Positions 1 to 6,700 of a stretch of DNA of 7,645 nucleotides are shown here, piece by piece. The DNA comes from an uncultured Eubacteriales bacterium (GTDB taxonomy: Bacteria > Bacillota > Clostridia > Oscillospirales > Acutalibacteraceae). The notes under the pieces were generated by a model. The model was given only the letters and a program-made list of their open reading frames with translations, was not told the origin of the DNA and ran no database searches. The stretch is from the NCBI GenBank assembly GCA_900313125.1, contig OMPZ01000255.1:1-7645 (forward strand), read 5' to 3'. How positions within the stretch are numbered: position 1 is the first letter of the stretch; each line of letters begins with the position of its first letter. The position numbers were made by a program, and so were the translations under genes.

Positions 1-9
1 GACAGCCCG

Positions 10-1371
10 ATGGAAAAGCTGTTCAAGCTGTCTGAGCACGTAACGAACGTGAGAACGGAGATCATCGCCGGTCTTACAACGTTCTTCGCTATGGCTTACA
101 TCATTTTCCTTAATCCGCTGATCCTCGGCGAGGGTTCGCCCGCCGCTATGGCAAACACGGCGGTCGTAACGGCAACGTGTATCGCCGCGGCTATCGGCAC
201 ATGGCTGATCGGTATCCTTTCAAACTACCCTATGGCGCAGGCGCCGGGTCTCGGACTCAACGCGGTATTTTCCTACACGCTTTGCGGCGCGTTCGGTCTT
301 TCGGCAGGAGCTTCGCTCTCGGCAGTTTTCCTTGCCGGTATTTTCTTTATTATCCTTACGGTGACGGGCGCAAGAACGGCTCTTGTAAAGGCGATCCCCG
401 TAAGCCTTAAAAAGGCTATCGGCGCAGGTATCGGTCTGTTCGTCGCTCTTATCGGCTTTGTGAACGCAGGCATCGTTATCGGTGAGTCAAGCGGCTCGGC
501 AACTACGATCGGTCTGGGCAATTTCTCGTCGCCGACAGTTCTTCTCGCTTGCTTCGGTCTTATCCTGACGATCGTTCTCGTTATGGCAAAGGTACCGGCG
601 GCTCTCTTTATCTCAATGATCGGCACGTCCGTTGTGGGCTGCATCTTCCAGTTCTGCTTCGGCGTGGAAATGGGCGTTACCGCTCCGTCAAGCTGGGTAC
701 CGTACCTTGATTTCTCGATGTTCGGTCAGTGCTTTACGGGCTTTGGCGAGCTGTTCTCGGCGCCTATCGCGTCGCTCATCGCAACGATGATAACTCTCGT
801 AATGGTAGATATGTTCGACACGATCGGTACTCTTATCGGTGCTGCCGACAAGGCGGGCTACCTTGACGAAAACGGCGATCTCCCGAAGATCGAAAAGGCA
901 ATGCTCGCAGACGCTATCGCTACATCTACGGGCGCAGTTGTAGGTACATCGACAGTTACGACCTACGTCGAGTCAACAGCCGGCATTTCCGCAGGCGGCA
1001 GAACGGGTCTTACTTCTATGGTAACGGGCATCTGCTTTGCGCTGGCTCTGTTCCTCTCTCCGATAGTAGGTCTTGTTCCAAGCGCGGCTACAGCGCCTAT
1101 CCTTATCGTTGTAGGCGTAATGATGTGCAGCTCGCTCAAGGATATCGACTGGGCAGATCTCGAGATCGCTATCCCGAGCTTCCTGACTATCACAGGTATG
1201 CCGTTCTTCTACTCGATCACGGACGGTCTTGCATTCGGCTTCATCGCTTACGTTGTAGTTAAGCTTGCCAAGGGCAAGGCAAAGGACATTCACCCGCTTA
1301 TGTACGTTATCGTCGCTCTGTTCATTATAAAATATGTTCTCAGCGCGCTTTCGTCGATGGGTGTTCTTTAA
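10..1371 (+). CDS. NCS2-family purine (guanine/hypoxanthine or adenine) permease, AzgA/PbuG type
   Basis: A polytopic membrane transporter expected to import purine nucleobases by cation symport across the cytoplasmic membrane. The protein is 453 residues as read, and hydrophobic segments run through nearly its whole length. Family hallmarks are the N-terminal NVRTEIIAGLTTF block (residues 13-25), the APGLGLNA motif (78-85), the acidic VDMFDTIGTL segment (266-275, with D267 and D270), and GTSTVTTYVESTAGISAGG (312-330), where E321 sits in the region that binds purine in NCS2 transporters. Length fits the AzgA/PbuG branch better than uracil or xanthine permeases; which purine is carried cannot be read from sequence. 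Start: the ATG at 10 matches where family members begin, but the nine preceding bases hold no ribosome binding site and the frame stays open to the left edge, so a few N-terminal residues may be missing. It ends at a TAA followed by a strong terminator. Convergent with metH. Confidence 0.93.
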   Translation: MEKLFKLSEHVTNVRTEIIAGLTTFFAMAYIIFLNPLILGEGSPAAMANTAVVTATCIAAAIGTWLIGILSNYPMAQAPGLGLNAVFSYTLCGAFGLSAGASLSAVFLAGIFFIILTVTGARTALVKAIPVSLKKAIGAGIGLFVALIGFVNAGIVIGESSGSATTIGLGNFSSPTVLLACFGLILTIVLVMAKVPAALFISMIGTSVVGCIFQFCFGVEMGVTAPSSWVPYLDFSMFGQCFTGFGELFSAPIASLIATMITLVMVDMFDTIGTLIGAADKAGYLDENGDLPKIEKAMLADAIATSTGAVVGTSTVTTYVESTAGISAGGRTGLTSMVTGICFALALFLSPIVGLVPSAATAPILIVVGVMMCSSLKDIDWADLEIAIPSFLTITGMPFFYSITDGLAFGFIAYVVVKLAKGKAKDIHPLMYVIVALFIIKYVLSALSSMGVL

Positions 1372-1391
1372 TGACAAACAAATAAAACAAC

Positions 1392-1437
1392 AAAGGAGTA
1401 TGCCCCGGGATTTCCGGCGGACATACTCCTTTTTTAT
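1392..1437. terminator. Bidirectional intrinsic terminator between the permease and metH
   Basis: An 11-bp perfect stem, AAAGGAGTATG (1392-1402) with CATACTCCTTT (1422-1432), encloses an inner CCGG/CCGG stem. On the plus strand it is followed by a T-rich run to 1437, terminating the permease. On the minus strand the stem is followed by TTTGTTGTTTTAT, so it can also end the metF-metH operon. It lies 20 bases after the permease stop and about 11 bases after the metH stop. Confidence 0.9.
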
Positions 1438-1443
1438 ATTGAT

Positions 1444-3840
1444 TTATGAAAAGATCTCCTCAGCGTAGCGGACGGTCTCCATTGCGTCCTTCGCGTATTT
1501 GTCGGCGCCTATCATGTCAGCGTACTCCTGCGTGAGGACAGCACCGCCGACTACCACCTTCGCCTTTGAGCCGCTTTCGCGCAGCAGCTTGATCGTCTCC
1601 TCCATCGCGGGAACGGTCGTTGTCATAAGCGCGCTAAGCCCGACGAGCTTTATGTCGTTCTCGAGGGCGCAGTCGCGTATCGTTTCTGGCGGTACGTCCT
1701 TGCCGAGGTCGATAACGTCGTAGCCGTAGTTTGAAAGCAGCACCTTGACGATGTTTTTGCCGATGTCATGGATATCGCCCTTGACGGTCGCGAGGATAAG
1801 CTTGCCCTTGCTCGCCTTGTTCTCGCTTGAGAGAGCCTCGCGCACCGCTTCAAACGCCGCCTTTGCCGCGTCCGCGCTCATAAGAAGCTGAGGCAGGAAC
1901 ACGGTGTTTTCTTCAAAGCCCTTGCCCACCTTGTCGAGCGCCGGTATTATCTGGTCGTTTATCACCTCAAGAGGGTCGCTCTCACGCACAAGACGCGCGG
2001 CGACGCTTTTCGCCTGCTCCGACAAGCCCTTGATTATAGCGCGCTTCAGCGGCTCGTCGCCTGCGTCTACGCCGCCCTTCGCGGCAGGCGCTGCCGACGA
2101 GACTGTGCTGCCGACAGTAACGTTCGACGCAAACTCTATGTAGCCGCCGCAGCTTTCGTCCATATTTTTGAGCGCCTTGAAGCTGTGGTAAACCTTCATC
2201 ATCTCGAACGAGAACGGGTTCATTATCGCGCAGTCAAGACCCGTTTGCAGCGCGATAGCGTAAAACGTCGAGGTGATGAAATCTCTGTTCGGCAGACCGA
2301 ACGAAATGTTCGACACGCCGAGACTTGTGTGTACGCCGAGACGCTCTTCGATAATGCGTATGCTTTCAAGCGTGACGTTCGCGCTGTTCGTGTCGGACGA
2401 AACGGTCATCGCGAGCGGATCGACGATAATGTCACAGCGGTCGATGCCGTATTTTTCCGCTTCCTCGACGATGCTTTTGGCGATCTCGTAACGCCCCTCG
2501 GCAGTTTCGGGTATGCCCTGCGTGCCGATGGTCAGAGCGATCACCGCGCCGCCGTATTTTTTGACGAGCGGGAACACCGCGCTCATGCTTTCCGGCTTGC
2601 CGTTGACCGAATTTACAAGCGGCTTGCCGTTGTATATGCGCATCGCGCGCTCCATAGCCACAGGGTCTACCGTGTCAAGCTGCAGGGGCAGGTCGCTTAC
2701 AGCCTGAAGCTCGCTTACTACCTCGACCATCATCGCCGCTTCGTCTATCTCAGGCAGACCTACGTTGACGTCGAGAATATCGGCGCCCGCGTCCTGCTGC
2801 GCTACGCCCTCGCCGAGAATATATTCAAGGTCGTTATCGCGCAGAGCCTGCTTGAACTTTTTCTTGCCAGTCGGATTTATACGCTCGCCGATTAGCACGG
2901 GGATATTGCCGATATCTACGGCGTGGGTATACGACGAAACGACTGTATGATGCTTTTTCTCGATATGCTTGTACGGGATGGCTTTCGTTTTTTCGACGGT
3001 CAGCCTTATGAACTCCGGCGTTGTGCCGCAGCAGCCGCCGATGATAGTCGCGCCCTTTTCCACAATCTCCGCCATTATTGTGGAAAACTCCTCCGCGTCA
3101 ACGTCGTAGACAGTTTTGCCGTCAACGCTTTTCGGCAGTCCCGCGTTGGGGTTGACGATAACGGGAACGCTTGCGCGCGAGACGAGCTTCGGCACGATAT
3201 CTACCATCTGGCGCGGACCGAGCGAACAGTTCATGCCGATAGCGTCAACGCCCAAGCCCTCAAGCAGCGCGACCATCGCCGCGGGGTCTGCGCCCGTCAT
3301 GAGCTTTGCGTGCTCGTCGTAAACGCACGTTGCAAAGACAGGCAGCGAGCTGTTTTCCTTCGCGGCAAGCACGGCTGCCTTCGCCTCGTACGAGTCGTTC
3401 ATCGTCTCGATGATGAACAGGTCTGCGCCGCATTTATCTGCTATCTTTACACTTTCCGCAAAAATAGAGACAGCGTCCTCAAAGGCGAGGTCGCCGAGCG
3501 GCTTGAGCATTTTTCCGAGAGGTCCCATATCAAAGGCGACGTAGCCCTCGCCGTTTTCGCCGCACACGTCGTTTACGGCTTTGCGCGCGATATTTATCCC
3601 GGCGGAGATTATCTCCTCAAGGTTGTCAAATTTCAGGCAGTTAGCACCGAAGGTGTTTGTCGTGATGATATTGGCTCCGCTTTCGAGATATTTGCGGTGG
3701 ATACCGTAGATAACGTCGGGGCGGGATAGGTTCCACAGCTCGGGCAGCTCTCCGGGCTTCAAGCCCTCCGCCTGTAAAAGCGTGCCCATTCCGCCGTCGA
3801 AGTACGTTATCGAGGAATGTATTTTTTCAAGTATGTTCAA
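1444..3840 (-). CDS. metH: Cobalamin-dependent methionine synthase, three-domain form without activation domain
   Basis: Transfers the methyl group of 5-methyltetrahydrofolate to homocysteine through cobalamin, making methionine and tetrahydrofolate in the cytoplasm. The 798-residue protein has, in order: a homocysteine S-methyltransferase domain (about 1-290) with the zinc ligands C205 (GMNCSLGP) and C270/C271 (GGCCGTTP); a pterin-binding methyltetrahydrofolate domain (about 310-570) beginning VLIGERINPTGKKKF; a helical cobalamin cap (about 595-675); and a Rossmann B12-binding domain (about 678-798) with the base-off motif D689-x-H691-x-x-G694, H691 being the expected lower axial cobalt ligand. 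Full-length enzymes such as E. coli MetH have about 1,200 residues and a fourth SAM-binding activation domain; this one stops cleanly after the B12 domain, and the upstream gene supplies that domain. Start: TTG at 3840, chosen because a perfect AGGAGG (3849-3854) lies 8 bases upstream and the protein aligns from MNILEKI. Last gene of the operon. Confidence 0.95.
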   Translation of the reverse strand: MNILEKIHSSITYFDGGMGTLLQAEGLKPGELPELWNLSRPDVIYGIHRKYLESGANIITTNTFGANCLKFDNLEEIISAGINIARKAVNDVCGENGEGYVAFDMGPLGKMLKPLGDLAFEDAVSIFAESVKIADKCGADLFIIETMNDSYEAKAAVLAAKENSSLPVFATCVYDEHAKLMTGADPAAMVALLEGLGVDAIGMNCSLGPRQMVDIVPKLVSRASVPVIVNPNAGLPKSVDGKTVYDVDAEEFSTIMAEIVEKGATIIGGCCGTTPEFIRLTVEKTKAIPYKHIEKKHHTVVSSYTHAVDIGNIPVLIGERINPTGKKKFKQALRDNDLEYILGEGVAQQDAGADILDVNVGLPEIDEAAMMVEVVSELQAVSDLPLQLDTVDPVAMERAMRIYNGKPLVNSVNGKPESMSAVFPLVKKYGGAVIALTIGTQGIPETAEGRYEIAKSIVEEAEKYGIDRCDIIVDPLAMTVSSDTNSANVTLESIRIIEERLGVHTSLGVSNISFGLPNRDFITSTFYAIALQTGLDCAIMNPFSFEMMKVYHSFKALKNMDESCGGYIEFASNVTVGSTVSSAAPAAKGGVDAGDEPLKRAIIKGLSEQAKSVAARLVRESDPLEVINDQIIPALDKVGKGFEENTVFLPQLLMSADAAKAAFEAVREALSSENKASKGKLILATVKGDIHDIGKNIVKVLLSNYGYDVIDLGKDVPPETIRDCALENDIKLVGLSALMTTTVPAMEETIKLLRESGSKAKVVVGGAVLTQEYADMIGADKYAKDAMETVRYAEEIFS

Positions 3841-3855
3841 GGTCTATGCCTCCTA
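3841..3855 (-). promoter_or_regulatory. Ribosome binding site for the UUG-started metH, overlapping the upstream stop codon
   Basis: Read on the minus strand, AGGAGG (3854-3849) lies 8 bases before a TTG start codon at 3840. The TAG stop of the activation gene (3855-3853) supplies the first two bases of this Shine-Dalgarno. The perfect SD pairs with a weak start codon, and a ribosome terminating on the activator is placed directly over it, so translational coupling is likely. No ATG is available nearby in this frame. Confidence 0.8.
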
Positions 3856-4530
3856 TTTTTTATCGTCTCGGTAGATACATTGAATATTTTTGCAGACCGA
3901 GCATTTACTGCCGCAGGTGCGCGTTTCGGCGCCGATGCCGATCACAGCCGTCACCGATTTTGTCGGCGTCATCAAAAGTGAATCGGAGAGCGTTATGCCG
4001 AGCTGCCGCTGCATATCGAGACAGCGCATAAAATCGACCTGATGCGCGAGCGAAAAGTCTCCGTAGCCCGCGCTGAAACGCGAGCAATGCTTCACGCCGC
4101 TCGTTATCGCCAGCTCCGCCAGGTCGCACCAGTTTTCCGCGGCCGCCGAGCCGAGCGCGTCTATGATAACGCTTTTCGCGGGCTTCAATCGGTTGTATTT
4201 TGCGATAAGGCGGTCTGCGCCGATGCCGATGGTCGCGGCAAAAAGGTACGCGCCATGACAGCCCTTGAGGTGAGACGAGAGGTCGCGGCTCTCTATCTCG
4301 CCGAAGCCGATATCGACCACGCCCTCGCACGGGAAGCTAACCTCGCTGTACGCGTAGCAGCACAGCGGACTAATTGCCGACAGAAGCTCGCGCTCGCACT
4401 CGTCGATGAGCGTCTGCGCCGAAGAGTCGGGCGTGTGCCCCTTGTAGCCCATGTATCTGAGCGCTTCGCTGCGGTCGGGCTTTATCTCGCCGCGCTCTCC
4501 CTTTATAAGCTGAACTGTTAGATCGGACAT
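3853..4530 (-). CDS. Stand-alone methionine synthase activation (SAM-binding) protein with four-cysteine tail
   Basis: Predicted partner of the adjacent MetH. It corresponds to the C-terminal domain of full-length MetH, which binds S-adenosylmethionine and methylates the cobalamin again after oxidation to cob(II)alamin, with an electron from a reductant. Of its 225 residues, the most diagnostic part is R151-FSAG-Y156, spaced like the SAM-binding R1134...Y1139 of E. coli MetH, followed by a helix and GITLSDSLLMTPTKSV (178-193), matching the family's GMKLTESFAMWPGASV. E132 in the preceding helix may correspond to E. coli E1097. The protein ends in C206-x3-C210-x2-C213-x4-C218, which is absent from the E. 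coli domain and could bind Fe-S or zinc (inference). The same split is known in Thermotoga maritima (TM0268/TM0269). Start: ATG at 4530 is preferred over the in-frame GTG at 4539, because that GTG lies inside the AAGGTGG ribosome binding site. It follows metF by 10 bases and its TAG stop overlaps the metH SD. Confidence 0.9.
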   Translation of the reverse strand: MSDLTVQLIKGERGEIKPDRSEALRYMGYKGHTPDSSAQTLIDECERELLSAISPLCCYAYSEVSFPCEGVVDIGFGEIESRDLSSHLKGCHGAYLFAATIGIGADRLIAKYNRLKPAKSVIIDALGSAAAENWCDLAELAITSGVKHCSRFSAGYGDFSLAHQVDFMRCLDMQRQLGITLSDSLLMTPTKSVTAVIGIGAETRTCGSKCSVCKNIQCIYRDDKK

Positions 4531-4542
4531 ATTTGCCACCTT
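4528..4542 (-). promoter_or_regulatory. Ribosome binding site deciding the activator start
   Basis: On the minus strand AAGGTGG (4542-4536) is followed after 5 bases by ATG (4530-4528). The upstream in-frame GTG (4539-4537) is part of this SD and has no SD of its own, so the protein should begin MSDLTVQL. The SD shares two bases with the TAA stop of metF (4543-4541), again suggesting coupled translation. Confidence 0.75.
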
Positions 4543-5404
4543 AACGGATAATATACGAAATGTTTTCCATGATCTCCCGTGCGACCTCCGGCTTGTTCAT
4601 CGTATAGATGTGTACGGAGTTTACGCCATTTGCGTACAGGTCGATTATCTGCGACACGGCGAAGGCGATGCCTGCCTGCTTCATCGCGAGCGGGTTTTCG
4701 CCGTAGCGGTCAACTATCCTGATGAAACGCTGCGGAAGAGCCGAGCCTGAGATGTTCCTTATCCTTTTGAGCTGCGCGGCGTTCGTCACGGGCATTACGC
4801 CTGCAACGACCGGCACGTTAATACCCGCCTCGCGTATCCTGTATAGAAAATTGTAGAGAATGTTATTGTCAAAAAACATCTGCGTCGTGAGGAACTGGCA
4901 GCCCTTGTCTACCTTCACCTTCAAATTGCGGATATCGTCGTATGACGTTTCGCTCTCCGGGTGAGACTCGGGGTAGCACGCGCCGCCTATGCAGAAATCG
5001 CCGAGAGCCTTCAGCTCGTCGATAAGCTCGCTTGCGTAGTGATACCGGCATTTTTCTCTGTCAAAGCCCTCGGGGATATCGCCGCGCAGCGCGAGCACGT
5101 TTTCGATGCCCTTCGCTTTCAGGTTTTCGACAACGCCGTCGATCTTCTCTTTGTCGGAGCTTACGCAGGTCAGGTGCGCGAGCGTCGGCACGCCGTATTT
5201 ATTCTGGATATTCTCGGCGATATCGGCTGTAAACTCTGACGTTCCGCCGCCTGCGCCGTACGTCACACTCATGAAGTCGGGCTTCAAAGCGGCTATCTCC
5301 TCCGTCGCCTGCTTTATCGAATTGAATTTATCGTCGGTTTTCGGAGGGAACACCTCCATCGAAAGCGTAGGCTTTCCGCTGTTTATGATATCTATTATTT
5401 TCAT
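4541..5404 (-). CDS. metF: Methylenetetrahydrofolate reductase
   Basis: A flavin-dependent cytoplasmic enzyme reducing 5,10-methylenetetrahydrofolate to 5-methyltetrahydrofolate, the methyl donor for MetH. The 287-residue single-domain (TIM-barrel) form matches the usual bacterial MetF length. Visible family residues are E17 in SMEVFPPK (the acid equivalent to E. coli E28), SVTYGAGGGTSE (46-57), LALRGDIP (104-111) with D109 (E. coli D120), GGACYPESHPES (140-151), FLTTQMFFD (171-179) with Q175, VVAGVMPV (199-206) and the C-terminal GVNSVHIYTMN. Start: ATG at 5404, with AAGGGTG 8 bases upstream; an in-frame ATG 30 bases farther out lies in or beside the predicted transcription start region, has no convincing SD and would add residues the family lacks. 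First gene of the metF-activator-metH operon. No metV-like partner gene of acetogens is nearby, so a NAD(P)H-linked biosynthetic role is likelier than an acetogenic one (inference). Confidence 0.95.
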   Translation of the reverse strand: MKIIDIINSGKPTLSMEVFPPKTDDKFNSIKQATEEIAALKPDFMSVTYGAGGGTSEFTADIAENIQNKYGVPTLAHLTCVSSDKEKIDGVVENLKAKGIENVLALRGDIPEGFDREKCRYHYASELIDELKALGDFCIGGACYPESHPESETSYDDIRNLKVKVDKGCQFLTTQMFFDNNILYNFLYRIREAGINVPVVAGVMPVTNAAQLKRIRNISGSALPQRFIRIVDRYGENPLAMKQAGIAFAVSQIIDLYANGVNSVHIYTMNKPEVAREIMENISYIIR

Positions 5405-5438
5405 TGTTATCACCCTTATCAAAATGTATAGCAATTAA

Positions 5439-5467
5439 ATCTTACCATACCCGGCGCAAAAATTCAA
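5439..5467 (-). promoter_or_regulatory. Predicted sigma-A promoter of the metF operon
   Basis: Read on the minus strand: -35 TTGAAT (5467-5462), 17-base spacer, -10 TAAGAT (5444-5439) preceded by an extended -10 TG one base upstream. Transcription would begin near 5432, giving a leader of about 28 bases that holds the metF SD and little else. There is no room for an S-box, T-box or cobalamin riboswitch, so any methionine or B12 control would need a protein repressor at or near the promoter. Confidence 0.55.
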
Positions 5468-5521
5468 CAAAAGATGTTATCGAAATAATCTATGCCGAGA
5501 TATCGAAAAAAGCTTATGAAT

Positions 5522-5546
5522 AAAGCCCCTCGAACCGAGGGGCTTT
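5522..5546 (-). terminator. Intrinsic terminator of the CBS-domain gene
   Basis: An 11-bp perfect GC-rich stem, AAAGCCCCTCG (5522-5532) with CGAGGGGCTTT (5536-5546), starts 3 bases after the corC-like stop on the minus strand. The T tail in that direction is short (TTTATT), with a longer T run (CTTTTTTCG) a few bases further on. It separates this gene from the metF promoter just downstream. Confidence 0.8.
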
Positions 5547-5549
5547 CTG

Positions 5550-6419
5550 TTACTTCTGTGTTTCAAGCGGTTTGCTCTTCATGATAAGGACCTTTGATAT
5601 CCTGCGGTCCTCGATCTCCTGCACGGTGAGGATAATGTCGCCGTTTTTGATGACGGGCTTTTCCTCCGGCTGCGGAATGCGCCCGAGCTTTTCGAGAATA
5701 AACGCCGCGAGCGTTTCGCAATCCTCGGGAACGTCGAGCGATTCGCCGATCAGCTTTTCGACGTCCTCGATCGTTGTCAGACCGTCTACGGAAAACGCGT
5801 TGCCGCCCAGCTTTTTTATGCTTTCGTCCTCGTCGTCAAATTCGTCCTGGATATTGCCGAGGATAGCTTCGACGAGATCCTCAAGCGTGATAAGCCCCTC
5901 CGTGCCGCCGTACTCGTCCACAACGACAGCCATCTGCACCTTTTGCTCCGTCATAAGCGCGAACAGCTTTTCGCAGTTTTTGCTTTTGGGAACGAACGGC
6001 ACCTTCCGCACGATCTTTTCAAGGCTGAACTCGTCCTTCGATTCGCCGATAACGTAGCGCAAAAGATCCTTGACGTAAAGCACACCGATGATACTGTCGA
6101 TATCGTCGTGATAAACGGGGATACGCGAATAGCCCGTGTCGATGGCAAGGCGCGCCGTTTCGTCGAGCGTCGCCGTATCCTCGAGCGCGGTGATGTCGAT
6201 ACGGTGCGTCATGATATCGCCGACAACGCGGTCGGTAAAGTCAAAGATATTTTCTATACGGCTTTTTTCGTGTTCTTCAATACTGCCGTTTTCCTCGCCC
6301 TCGTCGATAAGGTCGAGTATCTCCTCCTCGGTCACGCCCTTGCGCTTTATTCCCAAAAACTCTGCAAGCGAGCTCTTTGACTTCCTTTTATCCCTTTTTT
6401 CCGAACTGTCATCGGACAT
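5550..6419 (-). CDS. Soluble CorC/HlyC-type protein: CBS-domain pair plus CorC_HlyC domain, no membrane domain
   Basis: A 289-residue cytoplasmic protein of the CorC/HlyC ('hemolysin-related') family, linked to magnesium/cobalt handling; nucleotide binding by the CBS pair is typical. Order: a very charged N-terminus (MSDDSSEKRDKRKSK); the linker VTEEEILDLIDEGEENGSIEEHEKS (29-53), typical just before the CBS module; CBS 1 (about 66-125, with DIMTHRIDI and SRIPVYHDDIDSIIGVLYVKDLL); CBS 2 (about 131-190, with VVVDEYGGTEGLITLEDLVEAILG); and the CorC_HlyC domain (about 205-282), which may bind a small ligand or regulate transport. The DUF21 transmembrane domain of most Gram-positive relatives (over 400 residues) is absent, so it resembles E. 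coli CorC/YbeX in architecture. It is not a decayed remnant: it has its own ATG, SD (AAGGAG, 10 bases upstream), promoter and terminator. Transport by itself is unlikely; a role regulating ion flux, or a membrane or ribosome-linked role, is inference. Confidence 0.9.
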   Translation of the reverse strand: MSDDSSEKRDKRKSKSSLAEFLGIKRKGVTEEEILDLIDEGEENGSIEEHEKSRIENIFDFTDRVVGDIMTHRIDITALEDTATLDETARLAIDTGYSRIPVYHDDIDSIIGVLYVKDLLRYVIGESKDEFSLEKIVRKVPFVPKSKNCEKLFALMTEQKVQMAVVVDEYGGTEGLITLEDLVEAILGNIQDEFDDEDESIKKLGGNAFSVDGLTTIEDVEKLIGESLDVPEDCETLAAFILEKLGRIPQPEEKPVIKNGDIILTVQEIEDRRISKVLIMKSKPLETQK

Positions 6420-6453
6420 TCTTTCAGCACTCCTTAAGTAATCTCATCTTATC

Positions 6454-6470
6454 TCACGCGCAATGCGTGA
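6454..6470. promoter_or_regulatory. Perfect 6-bp inverted repeat in the corC-like 5' leader
   Basis: TCACGC (6454-6459), a 5-base loop and GCGTGA (6465-6470) lie between the predicted transcription start and the SD of the CBS-domain gene. It is the only GC-rich patch in an otherwise AT-rich leader. It could be an operator or an RNA hairpin, but the stem is short and it may be chance. Confidence 0.3.
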
Positions 6471-6490
6471 ATATATAATTATCTATTTTA

Positions 6491-6519
6491 CTTATACACT
6501 TATAATCGGTTTTTGTCAA
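6491..6519 (-). promoter_or_regulatory. Predicted sigma-A promoter of the CBS-domain gene
   Basis: On the minus strand: perfect -35 TTGACA (6519-6514), 17-base spacer, -10 TATAAG (6496-6491). Transcription would start near 6484, giving a leader of about 65 bases. Confidence 0.7.
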
Positions 6520-6629
6520 GAGGTATATTTTAAAAAAATGTCGAATAAATACGCATAGAGAGAATTATTGTTTATTGTTACAAATTCTGAGTAAAATTTA
6601 TGGTAAAAATATAAAATTTGCGAAAAGTA

Positions 6630-6658
6630 TTGAAAAAATGACAGCAAAGAAATATAAT
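6630..6658 (+). promoter_or_regulatory. Near-consensus sigma-A promoter of mscL
   Basis: -35 TTGAAA (6630-6635), 17-base spacer, perfect -10 TATAAT (6653-6658). The start would be near 6665, about 36 bases before the mscL ATG, with a GAGGG SD at 6687-6691. Quality of match suggests strong constitutive expression. Confidence 0.75.
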
Positions 6659-6700
6659 AGAAGTTGTAAAATTTCTTTTTTAGAAAGAGGGTAAAACATT

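Larger units (their letters stand above)
6420..6700. other. Divergent AT-rich intergenic region between the CBS-domain gene and mscL
   Basis: This 281-base gap holds two back-to-back promoters (minus strand 6491-6519; plus strand 6630-6658), both ribosome binding sites, and one small inverted repeat at 6454-6470. The middle part, 6520-6629, is strongly AT-rich; I see no gene, riboswitch or long repeat there. A weak TTTCT/AGAAA hairpin (6672-6686) precedes the mscL SD. Confidence 0.7.

Noticed and set aside
2185..3729. Long plus-strand reading frames (236 and 268 codons) opposite metH
   Set aside because: They are antisense shadows created by the codon bias of the GC-rich metH gene; translations are rich in Arg/His/Val/Asp without recognisable domains, and neither has a ribosome binding site or promoter.
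4042..4521. Plus-strand 159-codon frame opposite the activation gene
   Set aside because: Arginine/alanine-rich antisense shadow of a well-supported gene; no ribosome binding site.
5405..5434. Ten-residue upstream extension of metF from ATG at 5434
   Set aside because: That ATG lies in or next to the predicted transcription start, lacks a convincing SD, and adds residues not found in MetF; the ATG at 5404 has an SD at good spacing.
5572..6441. Plus-strand frames opposite the CBS-domain gene
   Set aside because: Serine-rich low-complexity or Arg/Val-rich shadow translations of a clearly identified minus-strand gene.
6672..6686. TTTCT/AGAAA hairpin before the mscL ribosome binding site as an RNA thermometer or attenuator
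   Set aside because: Five A-T-rich pairs around a T loop are too weak to be meaningful in this AT-rich leader.
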